Source: Bryobacteraceae bacterium | Lineage (GTDB): Bacteria; Acidobacteriota; Terriglobia; Bryobacterales; Bryobacteraceae | NCBI GenBank assembly: GCA_025929455.1 | Contig: JAICMB010000144.1 | Location: 1 to 7,528 of the forward strand | Length of the DNA stretch: 7,528 nt | Direction: 5' to 3' | Shown: piece by piece, positions 6,411-7,528 of the stretch | Position numbering within the stretch: position 1 is the first letter of the stretch | Layout: each line of letters begins with the position of its first letter | Position numbers and translations under genes: made by a program | The notes under the pieces: generated by a model | Databases searched by the model: none | The model's input: only the letters and a program-made list of their open reading frames with translations | What the model was told of the DNA's origin: nothing

Positions 6411-6679
6411 CCTTTGCAAAGACACGAAGCCCGGGGCACTGCTGCCCCGGAGTTCATTTGATCGTTTGCGCACCGGTCAGGCGACGTGTTCCGTCCTGCT
6501 GCGGCTGAGAATTTCGTTCATCTGAACATACCCGGCTACGCCGCGGTTGGCGTTCGCCTCCGGTGTATACTGGACCACCACGCACCGATGGGGCCTCTTC
6601 ACCCTCGGCCGGACTTCGTTGGATCGAACCACGTAGTCCGTGCGGAGTTCGGCCACCGGCACTTAACTAGCGAAGCCGG
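6411..6679. other. Convergent intergenic region, content uncertain
   Basis: These 269 bp lie between the stops of two convergent genes. They contain a perfect 10-bp palindrome CTTTGCAAAG at 6412-6421, the hairpin at 6431-6450 and, on the minus strand, a 61-codon open frame (6662-6477, GTG start). That frame has GC-rich third positions but no recognisable family, no ribosome binding site, and a TAA directly before its first codon. I do not call it a gene. Confidence 0.4.
6431..6450. terminator. Hairpin between convergent genes, possible terminator
   Basis: CCGGGGCA and TGCCCCGG form a perfect 8-bp stem with a CTGC loop, 20 nt after the stop of the propeller gene. No T-run follows on either strand, so it is not a classical intrinsic terminator. 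Its position between two converging genes fits a bidirectional stop or a 3'-end stabilising hairpin. Confidence 0.4.
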
Positions 6680-7528
6680 TTACTTCATCCGTCCGGCGCG
6701 ATACAAATCCCAAACTTTCGCGTATATCGCGGCCTTGCTCTTAGCCTGGGCTGCGGCTTTGTCCTCGGCAGCGTCAATCTGGGCCTGCGATGTCGCCTTT
6801 GGTGCTACTGCAAGCTCCGCTCCCTTACGCGCTACCTGCACCGGGTCCGTCTCGGGGAAGCCGGCATCGCTGAAGAGTTCATCGCTAGGTTCGCCAAGCT
6901 TGGCAGCCACCGGGAACATGCCCTCTACTCCCAAGCCGCCCTTTTGCGGAAAGGTCGCAATACGCTGCACCTCTACACAGCCGAGCGAGGGCGCGTACCA
7001 TGATGTCTCCGTCATGTCCGGGTCAGCGCGCGAGGTCATGACCGTCTTAACAGAACCGACACCGGGCAGATATACCGTCTGATTATCGACGGCCGTTTCA
7101 TTCTTTGCGAGTGCGGAAACGCCCGCGAACGTTTTCAGGCAGTTTTGTGAAGGATCGAGATGCCGAAGCAGCAGGTGGTCGGCGGCCTCCTTTACTTGCG
7201 GAAACGTGGTTTTCGCCTGTATGCTCGACATGATCTCCACGCGGAAATAACCGTCTGGACGGTACAGCTCAAGTAGCCGGTCGAACTTCGAATTGGCATC
7301 GTCCATGGATGTGTGTCCGGTGTCATGTGTCCAGTAATAGGTGCCGGACACTGAATAATCGGGCCGGTATGCGAATACGCGGACGGCATGTTGTTGTGGA
7401 TTGCCATTGAAGCTAACTACCTCTGAAAACGTCAGCGTGCACGCGGCCATCAGGGGCGGAGGTTGCTGCGCCTGCACATTAGCGATGTATTTGCCTGCAA
7501 AGTAAATAAAAGGAACCGCAATTGCACA
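6680..7528 (-). CDS. Secreted or membrane-anchored protein of unknown function, partial (N-terminus off the right edge)
   Basis: I do not recognise the family with certainty. The frame is open from the right edge to a TAA at 6680, giving 282 residues. A GTG at 7477 could be taken as the start, but the upstream codons stay open and encode a hydrophobic stretch (CAIAVPFIYFAGKYIANV) typical of a signal peptide or membrane anchor, so the real start probably lies beyond 7528. Numbering from the edge, the body has a FSEVVSFNGNPQQHAVRVFAY segment near residue 35, a YLPGVGSVKTVMTS segment and a SWYAPSLGCVEVQR segment. The last resembles a short pattern seen in uncharacterised exported Acidobacteriota proteins. 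The C-terminus is an alanine- and lysine-rich, probably helical tail (DAAEDKAAAQAKSKAA). No catalytic motif is apparent. The codons look somewhat less GC-rich than in the genes to the left. The gene is convergent with the propeller gene. Confidence 0.75.
   Translation of the reverse strand, partial: CAIAVPFIYFAGKYIANVQAQQPPPLMAACTLTFSEVVSFNGNPQQHAVRVFAYRPDYSVSGTYYWTHDTGHTSMDDANSKFDRLLELYRPDGYFRVEIMSSIQAKTTFPQVKEAADHLLLRHLDPSQNCLKTFAGVSALAKNETAVDNQTVYLPGVGSVKTVMTSRADPDMTETSWYAPSLGCVEVQRIATFPQKGGLGVEGMFPVAAKLGEPSDELFSDAGFPETDPVQVARKGAELAVAPKATSQAQIDAAEDKAAAQAKSKAAIYAKVWDLYRAGRMK

Noticed and set aside
6564..6571. TATACT as a -10 promoter element on the plus strand
   Set aside because: No -35 at proper spacing (the nearest candidate, TTGGCG, is 13 bp away) and no plus-strand gene downstream to be served.
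6610..6650. tRNA-like T-loop (GGTTCGATCC on the minus strand)
   Set aside because: The flanking stem has a mismatch, and no acceptor, D or anticodon arm can be drawn around it.
6486..7082. 198-codon plus-strand open frame
   Set aside because: Most of it is antisense to the exported unknown protein, and the product is low-complexity Ala/Ser-rich without motifs.

Overview
The window looks like chromosomal DNA from a GC-rich member of the Acidobacteriota, probably of the Bryobacterales/Solibacter type. The best pointer is the secreted protein at 4346-6410. It joins SBBP-type beta-propeller repeats to a C-terminal domain that matches my memory of the 'Solibacter C-terminal' family (TIGR03437, PGEIVTLFGTGFG motif), which is strongly expanded in that group. 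The taxonomy is an inference from family knowledge; there is no rRNA or other marker here.

Layout. Positions 1-4268 are all read leftward on the minus strand. In transcription order they hold a pair of four-helix EamA/SMR-like membrane proteins (4268-3834 and 3837-3475), the two halves of a split transketolase (3437-2616 and 2616-1651), a gap of 214 bp filled by a cluster of palindromes, a TtcA-like tRNA thiolase (1436-657), and a xylose-isomerase-like TIM-barrel protein whose end lies beyond the left edge (626-1). Start/stop overlaps (GTGA between the membrane proteins, TAATG between the transketolase halves) and gaps of 30-37 bp suggest two tight transcription units separated by the palindromic spacer.

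Positions 4269-4345 are a short divergent intergenic region. The secreted propeller gene then runs rightward. Its reading frame is broken by a 4-bp tandem duplication (GGGC twice, 5613-5620) inside the last propeller blade; removing one copy restores a 686-residue protein. After a hairpin (6431-6450) and a spacer of uncertain content, a secreted or membrane-anchored protein of unknown function is read leftward from beyond the right edge to 6680, convergent with the propeller gene.

The genes do not form one obvious pathway. The transketolase subunits form one enzyme of the non-oxidative pentose phosphate pathway, the two small membrane proteins probably form one heterodimeric transporter, and TtcA modifies tRNA. 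I see no CRISPR array, transposase, phage gene, rRNA or tRNA. Most of the window is ordinary housekeeping or envelope material. The points worth a second look are the opposite predicted topology of the membrane pair, the frameshifted propeller gene, the three-palindrome intergenic element, and the Gln-for-His signature in the transketolase.
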